Positions 63,128 through 64,000 of a stretch of DNA of 64,000 bases are shown here, piece by piece. A model generated the notes under the pieces. That model did not search any database. It saw nothing but the letters and a program-made list of their open reading frames with translations, and was not told where the DNA came from. This DNA comes from Nonomuraea dietziae (GTDB lineage Bacteria > Actinomycetota > Actinomycetes > Streptosporangiales > Streptosporangiaceae). Position 1 is the stretch's first letter, and every line of letters begins with the position of its first letter. A program made the translations under genes and the position numbers. The stretch is from the NCBI RefSeq assembly GCF_014195505.1, contig NZ_JACIBV010000001.1:1612001-1676000 (forward strand), read 5' to 3'.

Positions 63128-64000
63128 CAGCCCGCGCTCCTGAGCCTGGGGTTGACCAGCAGGTAGAGGACGTCCACGGCCAGGTTGACGACCATGAAGC
63201 CGACCGCGATGGTCAGCACGACGCCCTGGACGACCGCGGGGTCTCCGTCGCGCACCGCGTTGATCATGAGCTGGCCCATGCCGGGCAGGCCGTAGATCTG
63301 CTCGATGACCACCGCGCCGCCGATCAGGTAGCCGATGCGCAGGCCGAGCACGGTCAACGGGTTGATCAGCGCGTTGCGCAGCACGTTGCGGCCGACGACC
63401 ACGACGGGAGGCAGGCCGCTGCCGATCGCGGTGCGCACGTAGTCGCGGTCGAGCTCCTCCACCATCGAGGTGCGGATGATCCTGGTCAGCTGGGCGGCCA
63501 CCGGCAGCGACAGCGACAGGGCGGGCAGCGTCATCGAGCGCAGCCATCCCGGCAGGGAGTCGGCGGGGTTGATGTAACCGCCGGTCGGGAAGAGGCCCTC
63601 CCCCACCGACAGCCACTGGATCATCAGCAGCGCCAGCCAGAAGGCGGGGGCGGCCACGCCGATCAGCGACACCATGCGGATGACCTGGTCGGGCCAGCGG
63701 TCGCGGAACAGCGCGCCGGTGACGCCGAAGACCAGCGCGAGCACGATCGCGACGCCGAGACCGAGGAAGGTGAGCTGCAGGGTGAGCGGCAGCGCGGTGA
63801 CGACCGACTCCAGCACCGGCTTCTTGGTGAGCACGCTGGTGCCGAGGTCGCCCTGGACCAGGTCGCCGACGAAGCGCACGTAGCGCAGCGGCAGCGGGTC
63901 GAGCAGGCCGTTCTCCAGTTGGAACTGGCGGATCTGCTCGGCGGTCGGGTTGGCGCCCTGGAAGTAGGCGTACTCCGGCTTGTTGTTGGAGAAGCGCATC
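63127..64000 (-). CDS. Peptide-type ABC transporter permease (DppB-like), partial at window edge
   Basis: At least 290 aa; the frame is open at the right edge and the expected N-terminal helix is missing, so the start lies outside. Seen are NPTAEQIRQFQLENGLLDPLPLRYVRFVGDLVQGDLGTSV as in DppB, five helices, the EAA loop YVRTAIGSGLPPVVVVGRNVLRNALINPL and GLPGMGQLMINAVRDGD. The binding protein gene is probably just outside. Stop overlaps the start of the fusion gene. Confidence 0.9.
   Translation of the reverse strand, partial: MRFSNNKPEYAYFQGANPTAEQIRQFQLENGLLDPLPLRYVRFVGDLVQGDLGTSVLTKKPVLESVVTALPLTLQLTFLGLGVAIVLALVFGVTGALFRDRWPDQVIRMVSLIGVAAPAFWLALLMIQWLSVGEGLFPTGGYINPADSLPGWLRSMTLPALSLSLPVAAQLTRIIRTSMVEELDRDYVRTAIGSGLPPVVVVGRNVLRNALINPLTVLGLRIGYLIGGAVVIEQIYGLPGMGQLMINAVRDGDPAVVQGVVLTIAVGFMVVNLAVDVLYLLVNPRLRSAG

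Overview
The window is high-GC DNA with GTG starts, many 4-bp ATGA/GTGA gene overlaps and little intergenic space. It looks chromosomal and actinobacterial. Gene content (ECF41 sigma factor, P1-family peptidase, permease-ATPase fusion, T7SS-type NlpC/P60 protein, many TetR/GntR regulators) fits a Streptosporangiaceae-like filamentous actinomycete. That placement is inference from gene style only; no rRNA marker is present. I saw no tRNA, rRNA, CRISPR array, IS element or prophage. No gap between genes exceeds about 225 bp.

1-35 kb is a mosaic of short transcription units, many made of a regulator divergent from its likely target with a palindrome between them: an aminoglycoside-kinase tail, an ECF41 sigma factor, HTH regulator/hydrolase, GntR/leuA, PaaX-GNAT/hydrolase, TetR/hydrolase (two tandem operators), TetR/NAD(P)-binding protein and TetR/FAD monooxygenase. 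Also here are a Gfo/Idh plus TIM-barrel isomerase pair, a class III nucleotide cyclase, an LD-carboxypeptidase, a 1341-aa exported repetitive protein, a decayed sugar-acid locus (truncated SDR, nonsense-mutated DapA-family gene, surviving hydroxyacid dehydrogenase), and an Lrp regulator divergent from a fused indolepyruvate ferredoxin oxidoreductase with a near-leaderless promoter.

35-37.5 kb holds a small helical protein coupled to an NlpC/P60 hydrolase with an N-terminal WXG-type domain and no signal peptide, a variant cold-shock protein and a GNAT.

37.5-50.6 kb is the most interesting unit. A nine-gene minus-strand operon runs from a lipoprotein solute-binding protein through two permeases, two ATPases, an M20 peptidase, a P1 (DmpA-like) peptidase and an aldehyde dehydrogenase to a Tat-exported, chondroitinase-ABC-like PL8 polysaccharide lyase with the full catalytic tetrad. 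A convergent SDR dehydrogenase closes the unit. A FadR-type GntR gene lies divergent from the operon. Two almost identical FadR-type palindromes, one before the SDR and one between the operon and the GntR gene, tie both ends together. I read this as one regulon for an extracellular acidic glycan or glycopeptide; the substrate is inference.

50.6-59.3 kb is an envelope-stress or efflux locus: two-component system, membrane-anchored small protein, MacAB-like exporter, a second fusion protein whose hairpin carries a 219-residue low-complexity insert between its only two cysteines, and a FUSC-like protein. The kinase and the permease each carry one apparent single-base insertion.

59.3-64 kb is a second Dpp/Opp-type transporter operon (permease, permease-ATPase fusion, ATPase) ending in a DapA/NanA-family aldolase and running off the window edge.
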